Assembly (NCBI GenBank): GCA_049318625.1
Contig: JBMOGA010000002.1
Coordinates: forward strand, 62,001 to 126,000
From: JBMOGA01 sp049318625
GTDB taxonomy: Bacteria; Pseudomonadota; Alphaproteobacteria; Rhizobiales; Hyphomicrobiaceae
Direction of reading: 5' to 3'
DNA length: 64,000 nucleotides
Positions 37,458 to 46,630 of the stretch are shown in pieces (within the stretch, counting starts at the first letter, position 1; every line of letters begins with the position of its first letter). The translations under genes were made by a program, and so were the position numbers. The notes beneath the pieces are model-generated. The model was not told the origin of the DNA. It ran no database searches and was given only the letters and a program-made list of their open reading frames with translations.

Positions 37458-38252
37458 GTGGGACGACATCTATCGACCATCGGGTTCGTATTCGAATCCG
37501 CCGATGAGCAGAGCGAACTGTTGTCGCGTCTGGCAACGGATTCGCGCGTTCGTCTGGCAGTCGAGCCAGGAGACTACGCGGTCTGGCGCTCGCGCTCGGG
37601 CGCCGAGGTGTGGTTTCACATCGTCGGCACCCGCAACGATGACGGCACACTGGACGACGACGGTATCGTCGGTATGACAGCGTTTTTCGACGGCGCCTCG
37701 TCGGTCGGCATGCGCATCGAGCGTCCGGTGCACCGCGAGGGCAACAGCCCGTTCGACGGTGCCTGGGCCGGGTGGATCGACCCGGATCGCAAGTGCGAGG
37801 TGTCCGCCTATCCCGTCGTCTTCGATGCCGTCGATTTCGCCGCCCACGCCAGCCGCCCGCTGCCGCTGTGCTGTACCGTCCGGCTCGTCGGGTTCGCCCG
37901 CTTGCTCACGGTTTATCGCGACGAGGCGGCGTTTCGCGCCGCCGGCTCGGAGACGGCCGGCCTCGAGCCGTTGTCGTTCGTCCCGGTCGGCCTCGCCGCC
38001 GCCGCCGCCAGGGACAACCTCGAGACCGAAATAACACCGTCGTCGCACGGGCTCATCAATGGCCGCCTGCTCGAACACACGGTCTTGCGCAACGAAGAGA
38101 CCGGCTTCGACATTTGCCGCATGCTGATCGCCAGCGACCAGGCCGTCTACGAGGTGATCGCCGAACCCGAGCTTGTGACGTGTCCCATCGAGCCGGGCGC
38201 CATCGTCTCGGCGATGTGCTGGATGGTCGGACGCATCACCGACGACCACTGA
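37458..38252 (+). CDS. Conserved protein of unknown function
   Basis: The 264-residue product probably starts at GTG 37458, preceded by GGGGTGGGG, because the next in-frame ATG is more than 60 codons in and the protein is well formed from here. It is acidic and soluble, with no signal peptide or membrane segment. Distinct stretches include EVWFHIVGTRNDDGTLDDDG and AWAGWIDPDRKCEVSAYP. The C-terminal half ends in CRMLIASDQAVYEVIAEPEL. No domain recognised. It converges with the small secreted protein at 38255 with a 2-nt gap. Confidence 0.65.
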   Translation: MGRHLSTIGFVFESADEQSELLSRLATDSRVRLAVEPGDYAVWRSRSGAEVWFHIVGTRNDDGTLDDDGIVGMTAFFDGASSVGMRIERPVHREGNSPFDGAWAGWIDPDRKCEVSAYPVVFDAVDFAAHASRPLPLCCTVRLVGFARLLTVYRDEAAFRAAGSETAGLEPLSFVPVGLAAAAARDNLETEITPSSHGLINGRLLEHTVLRNEETGFDICRMLIASDQAVYEVIAEPELVTCPIEPGAIVSAMCWMVGRITDDH

Positions 38253-38254
38253 CG

Positions 38255-38677
38255 CTAGACCGTCGGCAGGCCGTCGCACGTACTGCGCTCGCCCGACCGC
38301 CAGCCCCGCGCGGTCCAGGCTGTGCGGTCGGGTCGCAGCGCGGCCTCGTCTTCGTCCTTCGCGACGAAGTGGAATTCGTAGCAGTTGCCGCTCATCCGCT
38401 GCACCCGGAAGCATCCGCCCGAGATGGCGTCGTCGTAGATCGTGCAGAAGCTGCCGGCGACGACCGACCACCGTCCCGAAAGCTGCCGGCCGGGCTCTTC
38501 GTAGGCGACACCCCCGTCGGCCCGGTAGGTCTCGGTGAACGTCAGCCCGGTGGCATAGATGCCGTCGATGGTCCGGCCCGCGAATGCCGCGTGGATCTCG
38601 CTATCGGTCATCCAGGTCGTCGCCGAGACGACGCTGGTCAGCGATCCGAGCAACAGGGCGAGCAGCGAGCCGGGCAT
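38255..38677 (-). CDS. Small secreted protein of unknown function
   Basis: The 140-residue product has a short signal peptide (MPGSLLALLLGSLTSVVSA). The mature part begins TTWMTDSEIHAAFAGRTIDG, a motif seen in small periplasmic proteins of this order in which a short helix is followed by a beta-barrel (TFTETYRADGGVAYEE, GRWSVVAGSFCTIYDD). Four cysteines (FC, GGC, GNC, STC) could pair. It resembles lipocalin-like small proteins but the assignment is weak. It lies between the RTX gene and the convergent gene at 37458. Confidence 0.7.
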   Translation of the reverse strand: MPGSLLALLLGSLTSVVSATTWMTDSEIHAAFAGRTIDGIYATGLTFTETYRADGGVAYEEPGRQLSGRWSVVAGSFCTIYDDAISGGCFRVQRMSGNCYEFHFVAKDEDEAALRPDRTAWTARGWRSGERSTCDGLPTV

Positions 38678-38740
38678 GGGCGACCTCGAATGGCGACGCC
38701 CACGTCCTCACTTGCCATTGCGGCCATTGTTGGGTGTCCC

Positions 38741-38781
38741 GCACCCTTGATGGATCGCCGAAGCTGATCCATCAAGGGTGC
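38741..38781 (-). terminator. Long perfect hairpin just after the RTX gene
   Basis: GCACCCTTGATGGATC (38741-38756) and its complement at 38766-38781 form a perfect 16-bp stem with a 9-nt loop. It sits 7 nt beyond the RTX gene's stop. There is no T-run on either side, so it may stabilise the mRNA 3' end or terminate weakly. Confidence 0.55.
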
Positions 38782-38788
38782 AGACCCA

Positions 38789-41700
38789 TCAGGCGGCGAA
38801 GATGAAGTCCGCCGTGCTGATGGCCATCAGGCCGCTGCTCTTGATCGTCAACGTGCTGTCGGCGAGGCCATCCTTGTAGACGACCAACGTGTTGCCGGTG
38901 TTGAGGTCCTGCCAGATGTTGACGGCCTTCGCCGTCGTATTGATCTGGCCGAACGTCTGCACGGTCTGAACGTCGGTTGCCTTGTAGCCGAGCATGGAGA
39001 GGTCGATCCGGTCGATCGCCTTGCCGGTCGATCCGGGGACGCCGGTGCCATCCTGGAAATCCATGATGGTGTCGTTGCCACCGCCGAAGGTCAGCACGAA
39101 CGTATCGCTGTCGACCATCAGAGCTCCCTCCTGCGTGTTGCCCCACAGGATGTCGTCACCCGAGCCGCCGATGATCCGGTCGTTGCCGTCGCCCCCGAGC
39201 AGCAGGTCGGCGCCGCCGCCGCCGTCGAGGGTGTCGTTGCCCGACCCACCGCTGACCGTGTCGGCGCCGAGCCCGGCCGTCAATGCGTTCGAGCCCTTGT
39301 TGCCTTTGAGTATGTCGGCATGGTTCGAGCCGATCAGGTTTTCGATCTCGACGAGTCTGTGGCGCCCAGCATTGGTCTGCTGGTCTTTGCTCGCACCGAG
39401 ATCGACGGTCACACCCGTGCTGGCATTCGCGTAGGTCGCGGTGTCGAGACCCTTGCCGCCGGTCAACGTATACAACGTGCTGCCGTTGTTCCCGCCTTCG
39501 AGGGTGTCGTTGTACAACGAGCCGATCACGCTCTCGATGTTGAACAACACGTCACCGTGGGCACCGCCCTGGCCCGTGTACGGCGCGCCGTCGGGATCCA
39601 AGGCTAGGCTCACGTTGACGCCGGCGCTAGCCAGGGCATAGCTGACTTCGTCGACGCCGCCGAAGCCATCGATCGTGTCGGCACCGAGCCCACCGACGAA
39701 CTTGTTCATGCCGGCCGTGCCGAACAGGGCATCGTCGTGATCCGAGCCGACGATGTTCTCGATCGAAATGAGAACGTCGCCCTCCGCATCGCCGCCGGAC
39801 CCGAAACCGCCCGTTGCGGAACCCTGGGGTGTGAGGTTGACGGTGACGGCCTCGGTCGACGTCGAATAGTCGACCCAGTCCAGGCCGCCGCCGCCGTCGA
39901 GCGTGTCGGCGTCGAGGCCACCGATCAGCGTGTTCGTGCCGACGTTTCCGATTAGATGATCCGCATGCGCCGACCCGATCAGGCCCTCGATCGAATACAG
40001 CGCATCACCGTCGGCATCGCCACCGGAGTTCGCCTGAGGGTCTCCTTTCGTATTGACGAGGGTGACGGCAACACCCTCCGCCGAGGTGGCGTAGCTGGCG
40101 AAGTCGAGACCTCCACCTCCGTCCAGCACATCGGCGCCGATCCCGCCGACCAGGATGTTCGCGGCGCTGTTGCCAATGATCACGTTGTCCAGATCATTGC
40201 CCGTTGCGGCTTTCGCCGTGCCTTTCAGAACCAGCTTCTCGAGGTTGTCGCCGAGCGTGTAGTTGACCGACGCGTTCACGGTTTCGTAGCCGCCGTTCAT
40301 CAGTTCGACGATCGTGGCCAGGGCGTCGATGATCTCGTAGGTATCGTCGCCTGCGTCACCGGTCATGGTGTCCGTACCGCCGCCCCCGATGAGGGTATCG
40401 TTACCGTTGCCGCCGACCAGCTTGTTGCTCAGCTTGCTGCCGGTTAAGACGTCGTTGAAGCCGGTGCCCACCATGTGCTCGATGCTGCGCAAGGTGATGG
40501 TGCCGTCCACGTACTTCTGGGCACTGGTCTTGGACAGGGAGATCGAGACCGCATCTACGGTGTGGCTCAAGTCGACCCAGTCCGTGCCGTCGGCGCCGTC
40601 GAAGGCGATGCTGCCCGACTTGTGGACGAACGTGTCGTCGCCACTGCCGCCGACATAGACCTCGAAGTTGCTGATCTTGTCGCCGGCCGCGAAGCCGCCG
40701 GACGCCGTGCCGGCGTACAGGTCGAGCCGGATGCCGGCGGTGTCGCCAGCGAAGCTCAGTGTATCGATGCCGTCTCCGCCGTCGAGGGTATCGGGGCCGG
40801 GGCCGCCGAAGATGGTGTCGTTGCCCGAGCCGCCGCTGATGCTGTCGGCGCCGACGATGCTGAAATCCTTGGTGTCGTCACCGTACAGGATGTCGTTGCC
40901 GGCCCCGCCGATGAGCGTGTCGCCGCCGCTGGCCCCGCTCAACGTATCGTTGCCGCCCGTGCCGACGATCGAGTCCTCCTCCGACGAGCCCTTGGCCGAC
41001 GCTTTCGCGTAGCCGACCTCGAAGCTTTTGTCGCCGAGGCGATTGATGACGTTCACCGTGATGGTCTCGTCGTCGGAGAGGCCACCGGCGTCCGTGACGC
41101 GGACGCGCAGATTGTAGTGCTGGCTCGCTTCGAAATCGAGCTTGCTGCCCGCGGATACGCGGATCTCGCCACCCTCCAGGTAGAAGTTCGGATCGGCGAT
41201 CTCCTGGCCGTTCTGGTCGATGATGCTGTAGCGGAAGACATCCCCGACGTTGGCATCCGTGACCCCGAGCGTGCCGACCACCGCGCCGGCCGACGACCCC
41301 GACGTCAACACGTTGCCGCCGTCGACCACCGTCTCGTAGACGCTGAACGTGGTGCCGCCGATGGTCAGCGTCGGTGCCGCGTTCAGCAGCGCCGTCGCAA
41401 CATCCACCAGGCCGTCGGCAAACTGGATCTTCTCGACGCCCTTGACGACGTCGGTACCCTCGAGCCTGCGGCGGTCGGTGAGCGTGTAGCTGCCGGTGCC
41501 GGCATCGTAGCTCGTCGTGTAGTCGGACCAGCGGCCGGTGAAGACCGCCATGTCGTTGCCGGCGCCGCCGGTGAGCGTATCGTTGCCGAGCCCGCCGGTC
41601 AGCGTGTTGTCGGCGCTGTCGCCCGTCAGCTTGTCGCCGAAGGCCGAGCCGATCAGCCGCTCGATCGAACTCAGGACGTCGGAGCCGGCGCCGGTATTCT

Positions 41701-44700
41701 GCGCGGTCGCGATGCTGAGGTCGACCGTGACCGCCGCCAGCGCCGAGCTGTAGTCGGCCGTATCCTTGCCGCCCAAGCCCGACAGCGTATCGTTGCCGCT
41801 GCCGCCGACCAGGACGTTGTCCGATCCGTTGCCGTAGAGTGCGTCGTTGTGGGCGGATCCGATGATATTCTCGATGCTGATCAGCGTGTCGATGTGGGCG
41901 TCGTTGGCATCGTTGCCGCCCGTGCCGGACCCTTTGTCGGCCAACGTGACGCTGACCGCCTTGGTCGAGAGCGCGTAGCTCACGGTGTCGATGCCCTCGC
42001 CGCCGTCGAGCGTATCGAAGCCCGCGCCGCCCGCCAGCGTGTCGTTGTCACCCTGACCCGACAGGCTGTCGGCGCCCTGTCCGCCGGCGATGTAGTCGTC
42101 ACCGAAGCCGCCGTCGAGGGTGTCGTCGCCGTCGAGACCCCAGATCCGGTCGGCGCCGTTGCCGCCCGTCAGAGTGTCGACGTCCACGCCGCCGACGACC
42201 ATGTCGGCGCCGGCCGTCGCCGATGTCCCGCTCGCAAGCCGGGCCACCACGCCATCGGTGAACTGAACGGATTCGATGTTGGTGAAGCGGACGCTCTGGC
42301 CACCGGCCGTGGCCGTGAACACCCGCACGTTGTTGACGAGTTCTGCGGCGATGTCCGTCTCGTAGGCCTGGCCCGGCAGCAAGATGAGATCGTCGTTGGC
42401 GCCGCCGTCGACACTCTCCGCGCCCGCGATGATGTCGTTGCCACCACCGCCGAACACCGTGTCCTTGCCGCCGCCGGTCGAGAAGATCTCGTTCGCCGTG
42501 CTGCCGGATTTGAAGTCGTCCCCGGTCGTGCCGGTCACGATCGTGCGCAGGCCACCGTCGGCGAACTGGAGTTGCTCGACGTCGATCAGCGTCGTCGAGT
42601 AACCGCGCCGATCGGGGTTCTGGTCGACGAGCACGAGCCGCGCCTGGTTGTCGATCGTCAGGGCATAGGTATCGGTGGCGCCGGTCAGGATCGCAACGTC
42701 ATTGCCGGTGCCGCCATCCAGCCAGTCCGATCCGGTGCCGCCGAGAAGCGTATCGTTGCCGGTCCCGCCGAAGAGAGAGTCCTGCCCGGCGCCGCCCGAC
42801 AGCGTATCGTTGCCGCCGCCGCCGTCGAACCAGTTGTCCTCGTCGCCGCCGGTGATGCTCTCCTTGGCGCTGGTACCGATCACGCCTTCGATGCCGGTGA
42901 AGATGTCGCCGGCGAGCCCGACGATCGGGGTGGTGCCGGTTAGCGCTTCCAGTCTCTGCTTGGTCAGGTCGACCTTCACCATCGCATTGGATGCGACCGT
43001 GATGCCCGAAAGGTCCAGGATGTCGAGACCGCCACCGCCGGCGATCACGTCGTCGCCGAGCCCGGCCCTGATCGTATCGTTGCCGTCGCCGCCGAGGATC
43101 GTGTCGTTTCCGGCCCCGCCGATGAGCAGTTCGGCGCCGCTGCTGCCGACCATCCGGTCGCTGCCGCCGCCACCGATCACCGTCTCGAAGCCGGAAATCG
43201 TGTCGAGGCGGCCGCCGAGCGTCGTCTGGCCCTGGGCCAGATCGATCGTGATGCCGCTGGTCATGCCCGAGTAATCGAGGGTGTCGATGCCGGCTCCGGC
43301 TTCGATGCGCAGGGCGCTGCCCTCGGTCAGATCGGCTTCGACGGCACCAAAGATGGTGTCGTCACCGGCGCCCGCCTTGACGTGCTCGACGTTGCGGACG
43401 GTCAGCCCTTTCAACGCGCCGCCGTCCATCTTCGTGCCGAACTTGAAGGAGACCCCGCCGCTGGCGCCCGAGACATCGATCATGTCGAAGCCGCTGCCGC
43501 CGTCGAACGTATCGTCGCCCTGCGTCGTGCTTGCGGTGAACGTATCGTTGCCGCCGCCGGCATCGATCAGATCGTTCCCGGCGCCGCCGACCGCGGAAGT
43601 CAAGGCCTCGGCGCTTTCGCCGAACAGCAACACGTCGTTGCCGTTGCCGCCGTCCAGTGTCACGGCATTGCCGGCAGCCGCGACCAGACGCACGTTGTCC
43701 AACACCGACGAGCTGAACTCGGTCGTGCTCGACGTATCCTTGAAAGTCACGACCAGGTTGCCGGTCGTCGGCGTCACGGAATAACTGAACGAGCGCCACC
43801 CGGCGCTGCCGCCGCTGACCGTCTGATTGACCAGCGTCGTCGCGCCGTCTTTGACGGTCACGTTCAGTGTCTGGCTGGCGCCCGCCGCCGCGATCGCCGC
43901 CCAGTCGAACGCCAGCGTGAACGCCCGGCCGGCCTCCACGGTGATCGTCTGGCTGATGGTACCATCGCCCTGCTGATGGCCACTGCCGAAGGTGACGGCG
44001 TTGACGCCGTACTTGCCGCCGTTGGTTGTCCCGACCGTCACGTCGCCCGATGCGGTCCAGCCGCTGGCGCCTGCCGCGCCGAGCGCGCCGGTCTCGAAGC
44101 TGCCGTTGACGAGGCGGTCGGCGCGCCCGTCGATCAGGTCATCGCCATCGCCGCCGCCGAGGGTGTTCAGGCCTTCGCCGCCGAGCAGCGTGTCGTTACC
44201 CGCGCCGCCTGTCAGGCTGTCGTTGCCGGTGCCGCCCGCCAGCCAGTTGGCCAGTTCATTGCCGGTAATCGTGTCGTTGCCCTTGGAGCCTTCGACCTCC
44301 TCGAAGGCGCTGATCACGTCGTTTCCGCCAGCACCGGTGACGGTCGTCTGCGCACCGGCTACGCCGAGGGTCAGCACGATGCCCGCGCCGGTCGTCGCAT
44401 TGCCGACGTCGCTGTAGACGACCCGATCGCTGCCCAGAGTTCCATAGAGCGTGTCGTTGCCGAGGCCGCCGGCGATCGTGTCGCGAGCGCCCGCCTGATA
44501 GTACGGCGCACCGTAATGCGACCCCCAGATCAGGTTGTCGCCACCGTCGCCGATCAGCAGGTCACTGTACCCGCTACCGAAAATGGTCTCGATGCCGCTG
44601 AGCGTATCGCCGTCGGCCTCGCCACCGCTGACTTGGGCTCCCGTCAGTCGCAGATCGACCGTAACGCTGCCCGCGCTGGGACCGTAGGTGACCGCGTCGG

Positions 44701-46183
44701 CGCTACCAGCGCCGCCGACGATCAAATCGCGGCCCGTACCGCCGTGGAAGTAGTCGTTGCCGCTACCGCCCTGCAGCGTGTCGTTGCCCGCATTGCCATA
44801 GAGGTAACTCCCCTGGCTGGTATGGCCGATCAGCAGATCCGCATAGGCGCCGCCATACACGCCTTCCATCCCGATCAGAACGTCTCCGTCGGCCTCCCCG
44901 CCGGTCTGCTTGGTGCCGCCGCTTTGCTTATTGAGATCGACGGTGACGCTTGCCGCCGCGGCCGTGTAACTCGCGATGTCATAGATGCCTTCGCCACCGT
45001 CAAGGGTGTCGGCACCGGCGTCGCCACGGAGAACATCCTGCCCTTTGCCGCCGATGAGCCAGTCGTTGCCGGCACCGGCGTAAAGGTAATAGAGCGCATT
45101 GCTGTCCACACCCGTGATTTTGTTGTCGAATGCTGAGCCCGTAGCATACTCGAAGCCACTGATGGTATCGCCCTTGGCATCGCCACCGGATTGTGCGGCG
45201 CTGGAGTTGAGGTTGACCGTCACACCAGCCGTGCTGGTGGTGTAATCGAGCCAGTCCCTGGTGCCGGCGCCGCCGATCAACAGGTCGCTGCCCGCGCCGC
45301 CTTCGATGACGTCGTCGCCATCGCCGCCGTCGAGGGTATCGTTCCCGAGGCCTCCGATAAGGCGGTTGGCGTTACCATCGCCGGTGATCTGGTCGACATA
45401 GTCGGTGCCGACGATGTTCTCGATGCCGCTCAGTGTATCGCCGGCAGCGTCGCCGCCGCCGGGCTGCTGGCCGGTCGATCTCAGGTCGATCGTCACGCCC
45501 TGCACACTGGCATAGTACTGCGCCCAATCGCTACCGGCGCCACCGATCAGCAGGTCGGCGCCGGCCCCGCCGCGCAGGTAGTCGATGCCGTCTCCGCCGT
45601 CGAGCACGTCGGCGCCATCGTTGCCCTGCAGGACATCGTTGCCGCCGAGCCCGATCAACGTGTCGGCCTTGTTCCCGCCGTAGAGCGAGTTCCCCGTTTC
45701 GGTGCCGGTGATGTGGAAACGCTCCGGTCCACCGCCATAGCTATTGCTCCCGACGCCGCTGACGGTCGTGATCGGCGTCACGAACTCGGTCATCGACATG
45801 AAGGCATTGTCTTCCGCAAAGCGGATGTACTCGACACCGTTCAGTCTGACGACGTCCGTGCCATTGGCGAATGTGTAGGAGCCGTCACCGTTCTTGGTGA
45901 ACAGTGTCCCAACCTTAGGTAGAGAAAGAACGACGTAGTCGTTGCCGTCGCCGCCGTCGATGGTATCGCCGGGTCCAGCGTCGATCGTGTCGTTTCCGTC
46001 GCCGCCCGAAACGCTGTCGTTGCCGCCTCCGCCCGACAATGAATCGTTGCCGTCGCCGCCATACAGGATGTCGTTGCCGAGCCCGCCGATCAGCGTATCG
46101 CTGCCATTGAGGCCGCTCAGCATGTCGTTCTCGTTGCCGCCGGTCAGGCTGTCTTTGTTTGCGGTGCCGGTGAAATTGGCCAT
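38789..46183 (-). CDS. Giant RTX protein (hemolysin-type calcium-binding repeats, type I secreted)
   Basis: The 2464-residue protein is built of GGxGxDxLx calcium-binding nonapeptides arranged in about 15 larger units. Each unit carries a strand-rich x-Y-x4-V-VDL segment, a spacer ending in DTLSGIENIIGS-like sequence, then an nGNDxLxGG run. Two different domains interrupt it: residues ~690-840 a beta-sandwich of the NGSFE type (LVNGSFETG, near 44110), and ~1613-1715 a cadherin-like domain (LDFEASQHYNLRVRVTDAGG). The C-terminal ~115 residues (DTFVLTFGGGNDTIMDFQDG onwards) resemble the type I secretion target region. There is no N-terminal signal peptide. ATG 46183 follows AGGA. No HlyB/HlyD genes are in the window. 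It is a likely surface adhesin or S-layer-type protein. Confidence 0.93.
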   Translation of the reverse strand: MANFTGTANKDSLTGGNENDMLSGLNGSDTLIGGLGNDILYGGDGNDSLSGGGGNDSVSGGDGNDTIDAGPGDTIDGGDGNDYVVLSLPKVGTLFTKNGDGSYTFANGTDVVRLNGVEYIRFAEDNAFMSMTEFVTPITTVSGVGSNSYGGGPERFHITGTETGNSLYGGNKADTLIGLGGNDVLQGNDGADVLDGGDGIDYLRGGAGADLLIGGAGSDWAQYYASVQGVTIDLRSTGQQPGGGDAAGDTLSGIENIVGTDYVDQITGDGNANRLIGGLGNDTLDGGDGDDVIEGGAGSDLLIGGAGTRDWLDYTTSTAGVTVNLNSSAAQSGGDAKGDTISGFEYATGSAFDNKITGVDSNALYYLYAGAGNDWLIGGKGQDVLRGDAGADTLDGGEGIYDIASYTAAAASVTVDLNKQSGGTKQTGGEADGDVLIGMEGVYGGAYADLLIGHTSQGSYLYGNAGNDTLQGGSGNDYFHGGTGRDLIVGGAGSADAVTYGPSAGSVTVDLRLTGAQVSGGEADGDTLSGIETIFGSGYSDLLIGDGGDNLIWGSHYGAPYYQAGARDTIAGGLGNDTLYGTLGSDRVVYSDVGNATTGAGIVLTLGVAGAQTTVTGAGGNDVISAFEEVEGSKGNDTITGNELANWLAGGTGNDSLTGGAGNDTLLGGEGLNTLGGGDGDDLIDGRADRLVNGSFETGALGAAGASGWTASGDVTVGTTNGGKYGVNAVTFGSGHQQGDGTISQTITVEAGRAFTLAFDWAAIAAAGASQTLNVTVKDGATTLVNQTVSGGSAGWRSFSYSVTPTTGNLVVTFKDTSSTTEFSSSVLDNVRLVAAAGNAVTLDGGNGNDVLLFGESAEALTSAVGGAGNDLIDAGGGNDTFTASTTQGDDTFDGGSGFDMIDVSGASGGVSFKFGTKMDGGALKGLTVRNVEHVKAGAGDDTIFGAVEADLTEGSALRIEAGAGIDTLDYSGMTSGITIDLAQGQTTLGGRLDTISGFETVIGGGGSDRMVGSSGAELLIGGAGNDTILGGDGNDTIRAGLGDDVIAGGGGLDILDLSGITVASNAMVKVDLTKQRLEALTGTTPIVGLAGDIFTGIEGVIGTSAKESITGGDEDNWFDGGGGNDTLSGGAGQDSLFGGTGNDTLLGGTGSDWLDGGTGNDVAILTGATDTYALTIDNQARLVLVDQNPDRRGYSTTLIDVEQLQFADGGLRTIVTGTTGDDFKSGSTANEIFSTGGGKDTVFGGGGNDIIAGAESVDGGANDDLILLPGQAYETDIAAELVNNVRVFTATAGGQSVRFTNIESVQFTDGVVARLASGTSATAGADMVVGGVDVDTLTGGNGADRIWGLDGDDTLDGGFGDDYIAGGQGADSLSGQGDNDTLAGGAGFDTLDGGEGIDTVSYALSTKAVSVTLADKGSGTGGNDANDAHIDTLISIENIIGSAHNDALYGNGSDNVLVGGSGNDTLSGLGGKDTADYSSALAAVTVDLSIATAQNTGAGSDVLSSIERLIGSAFGDKLTGDSADNTLTGGLGNDTLTGGAGNDMAVFTGRWSDYTTSYDAGTGSYTLTDRRRLEGTDVVKGVEKIQFADGLVDVATALLNAAPTLTIGGTTFSVYETVVDGGNVLTSGSSAGAVVGTLGVTDANVGDVFRYSIIDQNGQEIADPNFYLEGGEIRVSAGSKLDFEASQHYNLRVRVTDAGGLSDDETITVNVINRLGDKSFEVGYAKASAKGSSEEDSIVGTGGNDTLSGASGGDTLIGGAGNDILYGDDTKDFSIVGADSISGGSGNDTIFGGPGPDTLDGGDGIDTLSFAGDTAGIRLDLYAGTASGGFAAGDKISNFEVYVGGSGDDTFVHKSGSIAFDGADGTDWVDLSHTVDAVSISLSKTSAQKYVDGTITLRSIEHMVGTGFNDVLTGSKLSNKLVGGNGNDTLIGGGGTDTMTGDAGDDTYEIIDALATIVELMNGGYETVNASVNYTLGDNLEKLVLKGTAKAATGNDLDNVIIGNSAANILVGGIGADVLDGGGGLDFASYATSAEGVAVTLVNTKGDPQANSGGDADGDALYSIEGLIGSAHADHLIGNVGTNTLIGGLDADTLDGGGGLDWVDYSTSTEAVTVNLTPQGSATGGFGSGGDAEGDVLISIENIVGSDHDDALFGTAGMNKFVGGLGADTIDGFGGVDEVSYALASAGVNVSLALDPDGAPYTGQGGAHGDVLFNIESVIGSLYNDTLEGGNNGSTLYTLTGGKGLDTATYANASTGVTVDLGASKDQQTNAGRHRLVEIENLIGSNHADILKGNKGSNALTAGLGADTVSGGSGNDTLDGGGGADLLLGGDGNDRIIGGSGDDILWGNTQEGALMVDSDTFVLTFGGGNDTIMDFQDGTGVPGSTGKAIDRIDLSMLGYKATDVQTVQTFGQINTTAKAVNIWQDLNTGNTLVVYKDGLADSTLTIKSSGLMAISTADFIFAA

Positions 46184-46630
46184 GAAACGATCCTACTCCT
46201 GATCTGAAACGCGAAGCCTTGCGCGCCACTCGAGAAGGGGTGCCAGCCGGACAGGCCTGGCACGCCCTCGAAAAACGTCGACGGATAGTCTTGAGCAGGA
46301 ATACCTTCCGTCTCGGTAAAATCGAGGATGACTCAAATAAGCAGTAAGCAAATCATTGCGAGACGGATCAAAGTGGCGAGGGCGGATTGATTGCGCCGAG
46401 CCGCATGTTTCGCCGCCGCAGGTATTCCGCGAGAAGCGCCGGACGCGCCGGGAAACAGGCCGTTTTCCCGCGATGCGCTCGGGCGCCCGGAGTTGCGAGA
46501 TGCGGAAAGACGAAAATGAGCCCCGCAAGAAGCCGGCACGTAAGAACTCGTTAGCGCCCGGCCACCGCGGTTCCATGCGGCGCCACGGATATGAATTTGA
46601 GTTTCGCCGATCGGGCGTGAAAAAACACGA
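46184..46630. other. Intergenic region upstream of the RTX gene
   Basis: These 447 bp contain no gene I can support. The short open frames on both strands are Arg/Ala-rich and lack ribosome-binding sites. The region is less G/C-rich than its surroundings in the middle (around 46310-46370), which suits a promoter for the RTX gene. An 8-bp inverted repeat CCGTCTCG/CGAGACGG (about 46308 and 46358) spans it. Confidence 0.6.

Noticed and set aside
40475..42943. 822-codon plus-strand frame inside the RTX gene
   Set aside because: A product of the repetitive GC-rich RTX sequence read antisense; it is a Val/Ala/Asp repeat without function. The same applies to 43382-45136.
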